Shown here: positions 36,324-44,902 of the stretch, piece by piece | Numbering within the stretch: the stretch's first letter is position 1 | Layout of the letters: each line of letters begins with the position of its first letter | Program-made: the position numbers and the translations under genes | Notes under the pieces: generated by a model | What the model was told of the DNA's origin: nothing | Database searches by the model: none | What the model saw: the letters and a program-made list of their open reading frames with translations, nothing else | Origin: Streptomyces sp. TRM49041 | GTDB lineage: Bacteria > Actinomycetota > Actinomycetes > Streptomycetales > Streptomycetaceae | Direction of reading: 5' to 3' | Assembly: GCF_008271805.1 (NCBI RefSeq) | Contig: NZ_VSRY01000101.1 | Location: 51,107-115,106, forward strand | DNA length: 64,000 nt

Positions 36324-37286
36324 TTACTTGAGCGCCCCCGCGGTGAGTCCGGACTGCACCTGCCTCTGGAAGATCGCGTATACCACCAGCACAGGCAGCA
36401 TGGCGATCATCATTCCCGCCATGAGGGCGCCCCAGTCGTTCTCGTAGCCCTGCTGCAGCGCGATCATCGCCAGGCCCTGGGTGAGGACGTACTTGTCCTC
36501 CTGCTGGTTCAGCACCATCGGCAGCAGGTACTGGTTCCACTGCCCCAGGAAGTTGAAGATCCCGATACTGATCAGCCCCGGCTTGGCCATCGGCAGCATC
36601 ACCTGGAAGAACGTCCGGGTGTGCGAGGCACCGTCGATCATCGCCGCCTCCGCCACCGAGGTCGGCAGCGTCCGGAAGAACGCCGTCATGAAGAAGACGG
36701 TGAACGGCAGCGAATAGGCGATGTAGACGAGAATCAGTCCGTGGTACGTCGCCAGCAGGGAACTGCCCGGGAAGTCGCGCAGCACGAAGAAGAGCGGGAT
36801 CACCAGCATGAACACCGGGAAGGACATCCCGGCGACGAACAGGTAGTAGATGAGCCGGTTCCCGGGGAAGGTGAAGCGGGCCAGCACATACGCGGCCATC
36901 GAGCCGAACACCATCGTTCCGGCGACCGAGCCGCCGACCACGATGGCGGTGTTCACGAAGTACCGGCCCATGTTCGCGTCGTTCCAGGCGTTGGACCAGT
37001 TCTCCCAGTGCAGGACGGTCGGCAGGCCCCACGGGTCGGTGAGGATGCCGTTGCTGTCCTTGAAGGCACTCCACAGCACCCACAGCAGCGGCACGCCCAC
37101 CATCAGCGCCCACAGCACGAGGATGCCGTGCGAGAAGACGTTGAGGACCCCGCCCTCGGCGGCGCGGCGGCCCTCCGCCGGTCCCGGCTCGCCGGGGAGT
37201 CCCCCGGCACCTGTACCGGTACCGGTTCCTGTGCCCGGCAGGTCCTCCGCCGGTTCGTCGACCTTCTGGATCTCGTCGGTGGTCAT
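36324..37286 (-). CDS. ngcG: Carbohydrate ABC transporter permease (NgcG-type, MalG-like)
   Basis: A 320-residue inner-membrane permease with six predicted helices and the EAA loop EAAMIDGASHTRTFFQVMLPMAKPGL, the site that contacts the ATPase. The N-terminal 40 residues are cytosolic with a GTGTGTGTG run, a microsatellite-like (Gly-Thr) stretch. It follows the MalF-type gene by 11 nt. No ATPase gene is present; transporters of this class in Streptomyces share the common ATPase MsiK. Named from the conserved position next to rok7B7. Confidence 0.88.
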   Translation of the reverse strand: MTTDEIQKVDEPAEDLPGTGTGTGTGAGGLPGEPGPAEGRRAAEGGVLNVFSHGILVLWALMVGVPLLWVLWSAFKDSNGILTDPWGLPTVLHWENWSNAWNDANMGRYFVNTAIVVGGSVAGTMVFGSMAAYVLARFTFPGNRLIYYLFVAGMSFPVFMLVIPLFFVLRDFPGSSLLATYHGLILVYIAYSLPFTVFFMTAFFRTLPTSVAEAAMIDGASHTRTFFQVMLPMAKPGLISIGIFNFLGQWNQYLLPMVLNQQEDKYVLTQGLAMIALQQGYENDWGALMAGMMIAMLPVLVVYAIFQRQVQSGLTAGALK

Positions 37287-37297
37287 CCGCCGCCCTC

Positions 37298-38221
37298 TCA
37301 GTACTCGATCCGCTCACGGCGCGCGAAGCGCAGCGTGAGCACGGCGAAGGTCATCGTGACGACGAGCATCGCGACGCCCATGGCCGCGGCGTAGCCGTAC
37401 TGGCTGTCGCGGAACGCCGTCAGGTAGAGCCTGAGCGGCATGACGTCGGTCGCGCCGTCGGGACCGCCCATGTTCACCGACATGATCTGGACCAGGGCGA
37501 AGGCGTCCAGGGCGATGATGCCCATGTACACCCAGCCGGTCTGGACCGTGTCCCAGAGCAGGGGCAGCGTGATCCGGAAGAAGGTGTGGAAACGGTTGGC
37601 GCCGTCGAGCAGGGCCGCCTCGTAGATGTCGCGCGGGATGGTGGCCATCGCCGCGGAGAACAGCACCACGTAGAAGCCGACATGGCCCCAGACCATGACC
37701 GCGCTGATACACCAGAGCGCGAGGCTCTTCTCCCCCAGCCAGGCGTTCTGCAGACTCTCCAGACCGAGCCCGCCGAGGAGCGAGTTCAGCATGCCGTCGA
37801 CCGGGTCCGGATTGTAGATGTTGAACCAGATGACGGCGATGATCGTGATGGAGATGACCTGCGGGAAGAAGAAGACGAACTTGTAGAACCGTGAGCCCGC
37901 CACACCGGTGACGACCTCGTTCCTGCGCCGTCGGCCGCCCACGTTGAGCATGAAGGCGAAGAACAGCCCCAGTCCGAGGGTGACCACCGGGACCAGCGCC
38001 AGCATGTAGACGTTGTGGCGCAGCGCGTTCCAGAACTCGTCGCTCTGCCACAGCCTGACGAAGTTGTCGAAGCCGATGAACCGCGCGCTCCCGACGAGGC
38101 CGGACCAGTCCGTCATCGAGATCTGGAAAGCCTGTACGAAGGGCGAGACGACGAAGACCCCGTAGATGAGCAGAGGCAGGGCCAGGAAGCCCACGATGAA
38201 TCGGTACTTGCCGTGTTGCAT
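37298..38221 (-). CDS. ngcF: Carbohydrate ABC transporter permease (NgcF-type, MalF-like)
   Basis: A 307-residue permease with six hydrophobic segments (first: FIVGFLALPLLIYGVFVVSPF) and the EAA loop EAALLDGANRFHTFFRITLPLLW. It partners the MalG-like permease to import an oligosaccharide or N-acetylglucosamine/chitobiose in Streptomyces. It begins 21 nt after the binding-protein stop. Confidence 0.9.
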   Translation of the reverse strand: MQHGKYRFIVGFLALPLLIYGVFVVSPFVQAFQISMTDWSGLVGSARFIGFDNFVRLWQSDEFWNALRHNVYMLALVPVVTLGLGLFFAFMLNVGGRRRRNEVVTGVAGSRFYKFVFFFPQVISITIIAVIWFNIYNPDPVDGMLNSLLGGLGLESLQNAWLGEKSLALWCISAVMVWGHVGFYVVLFSAAMATIPRDIYEAALLDGANRFHTFFRITLPLLWDTVQTGWVYMGIIALDAFALVQIMSVNMGGPDGATDVMPLRLYLTAFRDSQYGYAAAMGVAMLVVTMTFAVLTLRFARRERIEY

Positions 38222-38242
38222 GGGGCTCCCCGGCCCTTCCCT

Positions 38243-39718
38243 TCAGGCGGTTCGCTTGAACTTGGTGACAGAACTGTCCTTGGCCACCTTGTCGGCCTCC
38301 GCCTGGGTCTTCTTGATCCAGTCGGCCGCCTTCAGCTCACCGGTGAGCAGCTGCCCGGTGAGACCGCCGATCTTCTCGTCGGTCAGCGCCGGGTACCACT
38401 CCTGGAGCTGAAGGCTGATCAGGTTGTCACCGGCCTCCTTGAAGACCTTGCTGGCGGAGGCGAGGCCGGGTGAGAGGGTCATGCCCTCGGTAGCGTCCAT
38501 GACGCAGGTCAGGGACTTCACCTTGGTGGCGAAGTTCTGGGCGTGCTTCTTCGACAGCATGATGCGCAGCAGCTCCATGCCGCCGACCGGGTTCTTGCCC
38601 TTGGCGGAGACGATGTACGGCTCGCTGGGCTCACCGCGCAGGGTGCCGTGCGGCATCTTGTCGCCGCTGCCGTCGAAGAGCGCGCCGACGGACATGCCGA
38701 AGTCGTCCGGTGTGGTGGGGGCGGACTCGTTCTCGACCCAGGAGCCGTTGGGGATGAAGACGGCCTTGCCCTTGTTCCACGCGGTCTGCGACTGGATGTG
38801 GGTCAGGCCCTGGCTGCCTTCGAGGAAGTACTTCTTCGCGGCGAGTTCCTCGTAGTGCTCGACGACCTGCCGGACGGCGTCGTTGGACGTCCAGGCGCCC
38901 GGCTCCAGATTGTCGATGGCGATCCACTTCTCCATGCCGCCGATCTTGGCGATCTGGGCGAAGAGGTTGAAGTGGACGTAGTACGGATACTTGCCCGCGT
39001 ACGTCCAGGGCGCGATGCCGGCCTTCTTGATCTCGCCGCAGAGCGTGACCATCTCGTCGAGGGTTCTGGGGTAGGTCCAGCCCTTGGAGTCCAGGAGCTT
39101 CTGCGAGTACCAGGTGCCATAGATGGTGAAGGCGTAGTAGAGCACGTCGAAGGTGTCGCCGTGCTTGCCCTTCTCGATGGTGCTCGGGTGGATGGTGTCC
39201 CGTACCTTCTTGGCCGGGTCGTCGAGGGACGCCGCGTCGAGGAGGGCGGCGAGGTCCTGGAGCTGGCCCTGTGTGGAGAGCTTGTTCATGTCCAGGTGGT
39301 CGGCGCCGGAGTTGTCGATGACGTCGGGCGGGTTGCCGCCGGCGAAGCGCGGGGTGAGCTTGGGGCCGACCTGTTGGGTGCCGGTGTGCTTGACCTCGGC
39401 CTTGTAGAGGGCCCTGTAGTCGGCCTCGGCGTCCTTGGCGTACTGGTCGCCCAGGCCGCCCTTGAAGATGAACGCCTCCAGCGCGGCGCCGTCCTTGACG
39501 CCGAGCGGGTTCTTGTCGGTCTTCTCGCCGGCGGGCGCCGCCGACGGGCCGTGGCCGCCACCGCCGCCGGTGGCACAGGCGGACAAGAAGCTCATCGTGG
39601 GAACGGTGATCAGGCCGAGCGCGGCGGACCGCTTGATCAGATCGCGGCGGCCGGGGGCCGGACGGCCCCCATGGCCGTCCGGGGTGGAGCCGTTGTCGCG
39701 TGCGGAGGTGGATCCCAT
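38243..39718 (-). CDS. ngcE: Sugar-binding Tat lipoprotein (NgcE-type)
   Basis: A 491-residue solute-binding protein. The N-terminus has a twin-arginine motif (GRRDLIKRSAALGLITVP) and a lipobox LSAC, so a Tat lipoprotein. The mature domain is the type 1 extracellular binding fold (QVGPKLTPRFAGGNPPDVIDN, NGSWVENESAPTTPDDFGMS). In S. olivaceoviridis NgcE binds N-acetylglucosamine and chitobiose; specificity here is inferred from synteny. The start ATG 39718 begins the Tat signal; upstream codons are not conserved. A DasR-like site overlaps its predicted promoter. Confidence 0.88.
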   Translation of the reverse strand: MGSTSARDNGSTPDGHGGRPAPGRRDLIKRSAALGLITVPTMSFLSACATGGGGGHGPSAAPAGEKTDKNPLGVKDGAALEAFIFKGGLGDQYAKDAEADYRALYKAEVKHTGTQQVGPKLTPRFAGGNPPDVIDNSGADHLDMNKLSTQGQLQDLAALLDAASLDDPAKKVRDTIHPSTIEKGKHGDTFDVLYYAFTIYGTWYSQKLLDSKGWTYPRTLDEMVTLCGEIKKAGIAPWTYAGKYPYYVHFNLFAQIAKIGGMEKWIAIDNLEPGAWTSNDAVRQVVEHYEELAAKKYFLEGSQGLTHIQSQTAWNKGKAVFIPNGSWVENESAPTTPDDFGMSVGALFDGSGDKMPHGTLRGEPSEPYIVSAKGKNPVGGMELLRIMLSKKHAQNFATKVKSLTCVMDATEGMTLSPGLASASKVFKEAGDNLISLQLQEWYPALTDEKIGGLTGQLLTGELKAADWIKKTQAEADKVAKDSSVTKFKRTA

Positions 39719-39886
39719 GCTCAAGTCCTCGCCTTCTCCAGGACTCAGGCGGTGTGCCGGTCGCCCGTACGGCTCGCCTGAGGCGAAGGGCCCCGCCACC
39801 GCGGTCTCTTGCGGCTTGGTCGTGCTGGTTCGTGCAGGGAGTCGCGTGCCGCGCGCCGGCTCGGGGAGGCGGCCGCACGGACGCCG

Positions 39887-39919
39887 ACAGGTATAGTCCA
39901 CTTCAGGTCGGCGGGGCAA
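39887..39919 (-). promoter_or_regulatory. ngcE promoter with overlapping DasR (dre)-like site
   Basis: acaggtatagtccact (39887-39902) matches the dre consensus actggtctagaccact at 13 of 16 positions as I remember that consensus. On the minus strand a -35-like TTGCCC (39914-39919) and a -10-like TATACC (39890-39895) are 18 bp apart, so the dre-like site covers the -10 box. DasR represses aminosugar uptake in Streptomyces and is relieved by glucosamine-6-phosphate. Confidence 0.55.
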
Positions 39920-40104
39920 GATCGATAACAGTTTTCGGCAGGAGTCTTTCCCTAGTTGAGACCTGGGGGAAATACCCGCACGCGCGGCGGCATGAGAAGA
40001 TCGAATCGATCACTGGAAAGAATTAACCCTTCCTTCCGCTCCGTTCAACACCCTTGACGCCGACCACCACTTACCTCCCTACTGGAGCTCGCACAGCAGA
40101 GCTT

Positions 40105-40116
40105 GACAACGTTGTC
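40105..40116. promoter_or_regulatory. LacI-type operator upstream of GH92
   Basis: gacaacgttgtc is a perfect 12-bp palindrome with the central CG typical of LacI/GalR-family operators. A -35-like TTGACA overlaps its left half (40103-40108). It lies 24 bp before the GH92 start codon, a good place for repression. Confidence 0.55.
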
Positions 40117-40140
40117 CCAGCGCGGTCAGGAGGTAGCCGG

Positions 40141-43100
40141 ATGCGGTCCAGACCTCTTCGGACGGCCGCCGCCATGGCGGCGGCCGTCTCGCTGCTCGTG
40201 ACCGGAGCGCCGTCGGCGGCCCAGGCGTTACCGGACCAACCGTCCCCCGTCACAGGCGAGTTCAGCACATCGTTCGAGCCGCACGAGGCGCGGCCGGACT
40301 GGCGCGACACCGTGGAGACCGGACCGGACGGCCGGGAGCGCGCGAACGGCGTGGACGGCGCGTTCTCCGCCGGAATCCCGGGCAATGTGACCGACCGGGT
40401 CACCCGGGCGCGCGCCAGTGGTGAACACCCGGACGCCGGCGAGACCAAGGAGAACCTGCTCGACATCGAGCCGACCACGAAATGGCTGACGTTCACCCCG
40501 ACGGCCTGGCTCGAATTCGGCCTGGACGAACCGGTCAAGGTCGTCACCTACGCACTGACCTCGGCGAACGACCACGCCGAACGCGATCCGAAGAACTGGA
40601 CCCTCAAAGGCTCGGCCGACGGCGCGGAGTGGCGGATTCTGGACAGCCGCGAGAACCAGATATTCGAGGACCGCTTCCAGACCCGGACATACGAATTCGG
40701 CCATTCGACGGCGTACGCGCATTACCGCCTGGAGATCACCGGGAACAACGGCGCGCCGGGCATCGTCCAGCTCGCCGACGTCCAGTTCTCGAACGGCGAC
40801 ACCACCACGCCCGTCCCCCGCTCCATGCGCACCCGTGTCGACCGGGGACCGGCAGGCTCCCCCACCGCCAAGGCCCACGCCGGGTTCACCGGGCTGCGGG
40901 CGCTGCGCTACGCCGGGACGCACCGCGCGGCCGGCCGGAGCTACGCGTACAACAAGATCTTCGACGTGCACACGGTGGTCGGCCGCGGCACCGAGCTGTC
41001 CTACCGGGTCTTCCCCTCCCTCCCCACAGGACCGTCCGGCACGGCGACCGACCTCCGCTACCCCGCGACGCACATCGCGGTGGATCTCGCCTTCACCGAC
41101 GGCACCTACCTGAGCGACCTGGGCGCCGTCGACAGCCACGGCGGTCCGCTCACCCCGCACGGCCAGGCCGCCGCCAAACGGCTGTACGTCAACCAGTGGA
41201 ACCAGGTCACCGCCGGCATCGGCGCGGTCGCGGCCGGACGGGTCGTCGACCGGATCCTCGTGGCGTACGACTCCCCCGGCGGGCCCGCGCGGTTCCAGGG
41301 CTGGATCGACGACGTCACGCTGCGCCGCGCCGCCCCCGAGCCGGCGTCCGCCCGCCCCTCCGCCTACGTCTCGACGGTGCGCGGCACCAACTCCAGCGGC
41401 TCCTTCTCGCGCGGCAACACCTTCCCGGCGACCGCCGTGCCGCACGGCTTCAACTTCTGGACGCCGGTGACGAACGCGGCGTCGAAGAGCTGGCTGTACG
41501 AGTACGCCCGCGGCAACAACGCCGCCAACCTGCCCACGGTGCAGGCGTTCAGCGCCAGCCACGAGCCGAGCCCCTGGATGGGCGACCGGCAGACGTTCCA
41601 GCTGATGCCGTCGGCCGCGCCCGGTCCCGGTGCCCCACCCACCGACCGGGCGGCCCGAGCACTCGCCTTCCGCCACGAGAACGAGACGGCGCGGCCGCAC
41701 CACTACCGCGTCCGGTTCGAGAACGGCCTGACGGCGGAGATCGCACCGTCCGACCACGCGGCGATGATGCGGTTCACCTACCCCGGTGACGACGCGTCGG
41801 TGGTCTTCGACAACATCACACGGGAGGGCGGCCTGACCCTGGACCCGGCGCGCCGCTCCTTCACCGGCTACTCCGATGTGAAGAGCGGCCTGTCGACGGG
41901 CGCGACACGGATGTTCGTGTACGGCGTCTTCGACGCGCCGGTCACCGCTTCGTCGTCCGAGGGCGTACGCGGCTTCCTGCGGTTCGCCGCGGGCCGGGAC
42001 CGCACGGTGACGCTGCGGATGGCGACGTCCCTGATCGGCGTGGAGCAGGCGCGGCGGAACCTGGCCGCGGAGATCCCGCCGTACGCGCCTTTCGCCTCCG
42101 TACGGGCGAGGGCGCAGGCGGAGTGGGACGAGGTCCTGGGCCGGGTACGGGTGGAGGGCGCGACGCGCGACCAGCTCACGACGCTCTACTCGGGTCTGTA
42201 CCGGCTGTATCTGTACCCCAACTCCGGCCACGAGGAGGTCGACGGCCGCCGGCGCTACGCCAGCCCCTTCTCGCCGCGGACCGGACCGGACACGCCGACG
42301 CACACGGGCGCGAGGATCGTCGACGGAGAGGTGTACGTCAACAACGGCTTCTGGGACACGTACCGGACGACTTGGCCCGCGTACTCCTTCCTCACGCCTC
42401 GCCGGGCGGGCGAGCTGGTCGACGGCTTCGTGCAGCAGTACAGGGACGGCGGCTGGATCTCCCGCTGGTCGTCGCCGGGCTACGCGGACCTGATGACCGG
42501 CACGTCGTCGGACGTGGCGTTCGCCGACGCGTACGTCAAGGGTGTGCGCTTCGACGCGGAGGCGGCGTACGAGGCGGCGCTGAAGAACGCGACGGTGGTG
42601 CCGCCGAGCCGGGGCGTGGGGCGCAAGGGCATGGTGACGTCCCCGTTCGCCGGCTACGCGTCGACGGAGACGCACGAGGGCCTGTCGTGGTCGATGGAGG
42701 GCTATATCAACGACTACGGCCTGGCCCGGATGGCCGAGGCGCTGCACCGGCGGACCGGCAAGGCGCGGTACGGGGAGGAGGCGGACTACTTCCTGAACCG
42801 CGCGCGGGGCTATGTGGCGCTGTTCGACCGGGAGGCGGGCTTCTTCCAGGGGCGGGACGCGCGCGGCGGGTGGCGGGTGCCGTCGGCGTCCTACGACCCC
42901 AGGGTCTGGGGCTACGACTACACGGAGACCAACGGCTGGGGCTACGCCTTCACGGCCCCGCAGGACAGCCGGGGGCTGGCGAACCTGTACGGCGGGCGGA
43001 AGGCGCTCGGCGCGAAGCTGGACACGTACTTCGCCACGCCCGAGACGGCGTCACCGGAGTTCGTGGGCTCGTACGGCAGCGTGATCCACGAGATGACGGA

Positions 43101-43968
43101 GGCCCGGGATGTGCGGATGGGCATGTACGGGCACTCCAACCAGGTCGCCCACCACGTCACGTACATGTACAACGCGGCCGCGCAGCCGTGGAAGACGCAG
43201 GAGAAGGTCCGCGAGGTGCTGTCCCGGCTGTACGTGGGCAGCGAGATCGGGCAGGGATACCACGGCGACGAGGACAACGGCGAGCAGTCGGCCTGGTATC
43301 TCTTCTCCGCGCTGGGCTTCTATCCGCTGGTGATGGGCAGCGGGGAGTACGCGATCGGCTCGCCGCTGTTCAAGAAGGCCACGGTACGGATGGACAACGG
43401 CCGCACGCTGGTGGTCCGGGCCCCGGAGAACAGCGCGGAGAACCTCTACGTCCAGGGCGTCCGCGTCAACGGCCGCCCGTGGACGTCCACGGCCCTGCCC
43501 CACGCGGTGCTCGCCCGGGGCGGGACCCTGGACTTCGAGATGGGCCCGAGGCCGTCGGCCTGGGGCACGGGCCCGGACGCGGCGCCCGCCTCGATCACTC
43601 AGGACGACCGGGTGCCGACGCCCCGCCGCGACGCCCTGACGGGCCCGGGCGCGCTCTTCGACGACACGTCGGCGACCACGGCGCTGGCCGGCCGCCTTGA
43701 CCTGCCGGTCCGGGGCACGTCACCGGTCAGGGCCGTCCAGTACACCCTGACGTCGTCGGCCGGGGCGACGGCACCGAGCGGCTGGGTCCTGGAGGGCTCG
43801 ACGGACGGCGTGACCTGGCGGGAGGTGGACCGGCGGGCGGGCGAGACCTTCGCCTGGGACCACCAGACGCGGGCGTTCACGGTGGCGTCGCCGGGCGCGT
43901 ACACCGGGTACCGGCTGCTGTTCGGCGGCGGCGGGTCCGAGCTGGCAGAGGTGGAACTGCTCTCGTAG
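40141..43968 (+). CDS. Secreted GH92 alpha-mannosidase with discoidin-type (CBM32) domains
   Basis: A 1275-residue exported enzyme. Signal peptide: PLRTAAAMAAAVSLLVTG then SAAQA. Residues 85-225 form a F5/8-type-C (CBM32-like) domain (WLTFTPTAWLEFGLDEPVKV, YAHYRLEITGNNG). The GH92 catalytic part spans about 400-1130: PHGFNFWTPVTNAAS, NNGFWDTYRTTWPAYSFL, GGWISRWSSPGYADLMTGT, TNGWGYAFTAPQD and GYHGDEDNGEQSAWYLFSALGFYP, containing the catalytic acids. A second discoidin-like domain closes the protein. GH92 enzymes are Ca-dependent exo-alpha-mannosidases acting on fungal and N-glycan mannose. ATG 40141 has GGAGG 8 nt upstream and begins the signal. Confidence 0.93.
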   Translation: MRSRPLRTAAAMAAAVSLLVTGAPSAAQALPDQPSPVTGEFSTSFEPHEARPDWRDTVETGPDGRERANGVDGAFSAGIPGNVTDRVTRARASGEHPDAGETKENLLDIEPTTKWLTFTPTAWLEFGLDEPVKVVTYALTSANDHAERDPKNWTLKGSADGAEWRILDSRENQIFEDRFQTRTYEFGHSTAYAHYRLEITGNNGAPGIVQLADVQFSNGDTTTPVPRSMRTRVDRGPAGSPTAKAHAGFTGLRALRYAGTHRAAGRSYAYNKIFDVHTVVGRGTELSYRVFPSLPTGPSGTATDLRYPATHIAVDLAFTDGTYLSDLGAVDSHGGPLTPHGQAAAKRLYVNQWNQVTAGIGAVAAGRVVDRILVAYDSPGGPARFQGWIDDVTLRRAAPEPASARPSAYVSTVRGTNSSGSFSRGNTFPATAVPHGFNFWTPVTNAASKSWLYEYARGNNAANLPTVQAFSASHEPSPWMGDRQTFQLMPSAAPGPGAPPTDRAARALAFRHENETARPHHYRVRFENGLTAEIAPSDHAAMMRFTYPGDDASVVFDNITREGGLTLDPARRSFTGYSDVKSGLSTGATRMFVYGVFDAPVTASSSEGVRGFLRFAAGRDRTVTLRMATSLIGVEQARRNLAAEIPPYAPFASVRARAQAEWDEVLGRVRVEGATRDQLTTLYSGLYRLYLYPNSGHEEVDGRRRYASPFSPRTGPDTPTHTGARIVDGEVYVNNGFWDTYRTTWPAYSFLTPRRAGELVDGFVQQYRDGGWISRWSSPGYADLMTGTSSDVAFADAYVKGVRFDAEAAYEAALKNATVVPPSRGVGRKGMVTSPFAGYASTETHEGLSWSMEGYINDYGLARMAEALHRRTGKARYGEEADYFLNRARGYVALFDREAGFFQGRDARGGWRVPSASYDPRVWGYDYTETNGWGYAFTAPQDSRGLANLYGGRKALGAKLDTYFATPETASPEFVGSYGSVIHEMTEARDVRMGMYGHSNQVAHHVTYMYNAAAQPWKTQEKVREVLSRLYVGSEIGQGYHGDEDNGEQSAWYLFSALGFYPLVMGSGEYAIGSPLFKKATVRMDNGRTLVVRAPENSAENLYVQGVRVNGRPWTSTALPHAVLARGGTLDFEMGPRPSAWGTGPDAAPASITQDDRVPTPRRDALTGPGALFDDTSATTALAGRLDLPVRGTSPVRAVQYTLTSSAGATAPSGWVLEGSTDGVTWREVDRRAGETFAWDHQTRAFTVASPGAYTGYRLLFGGGGSELAEVELLS

Positions 43969-44049
43969 GGGCGCCGTCAGGGCCGCCGCGGACGGTTCCT
44001 TCAACCGGGCGTTCTCCGATTCCGGTTCGGCGATCCGCTGCCGCACCGG

Positions 44050-44170
44050 GTCGAGTGCGTCGCTCTGGACGAATAGTCCATCAGCGGCAGCGCCCCCTGC
44101 TCTCGTGGTCGAGGTTCCCGGCGGTGATGTACCGCTTGTCGCCCCGGTAGTCGGCGAAGGCCGGGGTCCT
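44050..44170 (-). pseudogene. Remnant of a PPOX (pyridoxamine phosphate oxidase-fold) gene
   Basis: On the minus strand the segment PAFADYRGDKRYITAGNLDHESRG matches the flavin-site region of PPOX-family proteins. After a stop and frameshift, LMDYSSRA (another conserved piece of the same region) follows. No start or complete frame is left, so this is a decayed fragment. The 297-bp gap between GH92 and the HPP gene holds nothing else recognisable. Confidence 0.5.
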
Positions 44171-44265
44171 GTGTCGGCGTAGCTGCGGCGGCTCCCGTGT
44201 CGTTCCTGGTGCCGCTGGACCGGTGGGGTGAGGAGCGGCTGCCCGTATCGCCCGGTCATCCGGGA

Positions 44266-44808
44266 CTACCACCAGTAGGTGGGGTAGCGGGCCGTCCTGC
44301 CGCTGCGCCCGACGATGATGCCCACGCCGACCAGGACCAGTGTGGCCACCAGCAGGAGCAGCAGGAAGACGGCCGTCGGCGGCTCGGTGAGGACGACGAT
44401 GACCGAGGTCGCGGCGGCCGGCGAGTGCGGCGCCCGGGCCAGCGCCATCGCCCCGATGGCGAGGCCGCCGGCGACCGCGGAGGTCCAGATGGAACTGCCG
44501 CCCACCGCCAGGCAGACGAAGCCCACGACGGCGGAGATCAGCTGGCCGCCGACGACGCTGCGCGGCTGGGCCAGCGGGAGGGCCGGGGCGGCGAAGACCA
44601 GTGCGGCGCTGGCGGCGAGCGGCGGGATGAGCACGGTCTGGTCGATCAGCACGCCGATGGCGACGAGGAGGAGCAGCGCCACCACTCCGGCGAGGGTGGC
44701 GACCGAGATGGCGGACCTCGCCGCCCGGGCCGGAGCCTTGCCTGCCAGCGCGGCGGCACAGCGCTGTAACAGGGTGGACCGCGTCGCGGTCACCGGGGAG
44801 TCGGACAC
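44266..44808 (-). CDS. HPP family membrane protein
   Basis: A 180-residue integral membrane protein with four to five hydrophobic helices (SVATLAGVVALLLLVAIGVL, AVFLLLLLVATLVLVGVGIIV) and the family pattern QTVLIPPLAASAALVFAAP, LAQPRSVVGGQLISAVVGF and RAPHSPAAATSVIVV. HPP proteins are named for a His-Pro-Pro motif (here HSP) and one plant member transports nitrite. The GTG at 44808 (SDSPVTAT) has GGAAGGA upstream. It is divergent from a CGNR regulator gene. Confidence 0.8.
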   Translation of the reverse strand: MSDSPVTATRSTLLQRCAAALAGKAPARAARSAISVATLAGVVALLLLVAIGVLIDQTVLIPPLAASAALVFAAPALPLAQPRSVVGGQLISAVVGFVCLAVGGSSIWTSAVAGGLAIGAMALARAPHSPAAATSVIVVLTEPPTAVFLLLLLVATLVLVGVGIIVGRSGRTARYPTYWW

Positions 44809-44841
44809 GGGAACTTCCTTCCTGAGGAGGTAACTTAACGG

Positions 44842-44862
44842 ATGCAGCATATATCTATGCAT
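44842..44862. promoter_or_regulatory. Operator-like palindrome between HPP and the first CGNR gene
   Basis: atgca-gcata-tatc-tatgc-at contains nested inverted repeats (gcata / tatgc; atgca / tgcat) in the only AT-rich patch of this divergent gap. It is a candidate site for the CGNR regulator. Confidence 0.4.
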
Positions 44863-44902
44863 TAGCTTCAGGCGCGGCGTCGAGGAACGGCAGGATGGGA
44901 CG

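Larger units (their letters stand above)
39719..40140. other. Divergent control region between ngcE and the GH92 gene
   Basis: A 422-bp non-coding gap with relatively low G+C in its middle. It holds the ngcE promoter and dre-like site (39887-39919), a gatcg-aat-cgatc inverted repeat (39999-40011), and the GH92 operator palindrome (40105-40116). No gene is seen. An apparent N-terminal extension of the GH92 frame covers the last 90 bp but includes the operator and is unlikely to be translated. Confidence 0.7.

Noticed and set aside
43720..44259. Minus-strand frame with a coiled-coil-like text (VRQRIAEPESENARLKE) resembling an IS3 OrfA
   Set aside because: Most of it overlaps the GH92 gene, there is no helix-turn-helix or partner OrfB, and the PPOX remnant reading explains the same DNA better.
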